Below are positions 62,946-64,000 of a stretch of DNA of 64,000 nt, piece after piece. Each line of letters starts with the position of its first letter. The stretch's first letter is position 1. Made by a program: the position numbers and the translations under genes. Below the pieces are notes generated by a model. That model was not told the DNA's origin. It did no database searches and saw only the letters and a program-made list of their open reading frames with translations. This DNA is from Cricetomys ansorgei (taxonomy: Eukaryota > Chordata > Mammalia > Rodentia > Nesomyidae): assembly GCA_026225945.1 (NCBI GenBank), contig JAMJFZ010003624.1, positions 8,231,001 to 8,295,000 of the forward strand, in the 5' to 3' direction.

Positions 62946-64000
62946 TGTTTCTTTGTCTCTAATAAAGCCCATAGGTCATGTACATTGTGGCTGTAGGGTG
63001 GGGCAGAAGGCTACATAGCTCCTAGCTTCTACCATAGGATGCTGGCTTTGAGTTCTTCAGACATTGGTTTCTGATTTAGGGGGCCTCAGATCTTCCCAGG
63101 AGTCACTCCTTCATTCTGATTTCAGTTGAAATGTCACCTTATCCAAAAAGACATTCTTGGTCATTTACCACAAAAGAACTGTTCAGTCAGCTCTTTTAGT
63201 TCACGTTGTAGCTGGCAATAACCAGCCAGTGTTGTTCTTCTCTTCTGTTAATTAAATTTTACTCTAAAGCTACAGATATACCGATCTACCAGTCTACCAA
63301 GCCACGGATCAAATCATCGTCTACCCTATTGGAATCTAATATCAGGAATCTAGTAGATATCTTACAAGCATATCTGACACAGTTTGTCACATAATGAGTG
63401 CTAAATTGTGTTTGCGGAATGAGTAAAATGGTATTTATTTCTCTAGCATTACTGTGGCTTAAAAGAACGAGGCAAGAGGGTATTATAGGAAGGATGAAGA
63501 TCCCCCCTCCCCAGTGCCCAGAGATACCCATACCTTAGTCCAATAAACCTGTGAATGTGACAAAATCAGCTGATCTCTTTAGGATATTGTCCTAGGTTAT
63601 GTGATCATAAGAGTACAAAGAGGTCCTCTAAGCCAGGTCACACAAATGTTCAGCACCAGCTCAAGGTAGATTTCAGCCGTCTGTTGCTTCCCCAAACAAG
63701 CAAAGCTCAAAACACCAGTGTGGTGTTGTCTCTTGTGGTGTGTCAATCTCAATATGCATAGAATCTCTAAGGTTTCCGGACAGTGTAATGTTGTAATAGG
63801 AAATGTGTGTAACCTATGAGTTTGTTCAAGAACATTGTGACCAGGGGACACTCTTAAGGTAAAAATTGAAGAGAATTACTTAAGATGTTTGGAATAATAA
63901 TTGTTGACTATCTGGATCAATAGCAAGAGTCTCAGGTCCAAGATCAAACAGGGTCGGGTTCTGGTGAAGATGCTTTTCACTGCTGTGTCCTCCCGGCTGA
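62946..64000 (+). other. Ankdd1b: Ankdd1b intron 8, end of window
   Basis: No exon or clear repeat. ORFs of 81-84 codons on the minus strand match nothing I know. Confidence 0.35.

Noticed and set aside
58969..64000. Search for Ankdd1b exon 9
   Set aside because: No open segment with an ankyrin pattern and splice sites was found; the next exon probably lies beyond the window.

Overview
This is nuclear DNA from a muroid rodent. It contains B1, B2/B3, B4-like and ID-like SINEs in both orientations, MaLR-type solo LTRs, old L1 fragments and long simple repeats, with small exons in long introns. The Polk protein differs from the mouse sequence as I remember it at many positions, so the species is probably not house mouse. 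Another muroid (for example a cricetid) is plausible, but the sequence alone does not settle the species.

Two genes lie head to tail on the + strand, the same order as POLK and ANKDD1B on human chromosome 5q13. Positions 1742-21202 hold the last ten coding exons of Polk (DNA polymerase kappa). They run from the SLDEA catalytic motif through the thumb, the little finger/PAD, the Rev1-interacting FF motif, two UBZ zinc fingers and the C-terminal PIP box. The 3' UTR ends near 22460. Positions 28964-58968 hold the first eight coding exons of Ankdd1b (ankyrin repeat and death domain containing 1B): the N-terminal leader and the first ankyrin repeats. The remaining ankyrin exons and the death domain must lie beyond position 64000. 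No other protein gene or structured RNA gene was recognised.

The strongest anomaly is a one-base C insertion at 19689-19691 in the large penultimate-domain exon of Polk. It breaks the second ubiquitin-binding zinc finger and moves the PIP box out of frame, although all sequence downstream still reads as intact Polk in the original frame. The second is an unrecognised 122-codon ORF (22001-22369), with a locally CpG-rich start, inside the Polk 3' UTR.

The introns and the 6.5 kb intergenic space are mostly old transposon debris. Two antisense L1 tracts (30600-33420 and 41870-43345) are chopped up by younger insertions. Two LTR-like families were found by comparing the window with itself, three copies each. 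Six MaLR-like LTRs all lie in the same orientation as the gene. There is also one MER5A-like and one Tigger-like DNA transposon, a 15-bp minisatellite, and many GATA, CA/TG, GA and AT arrays.
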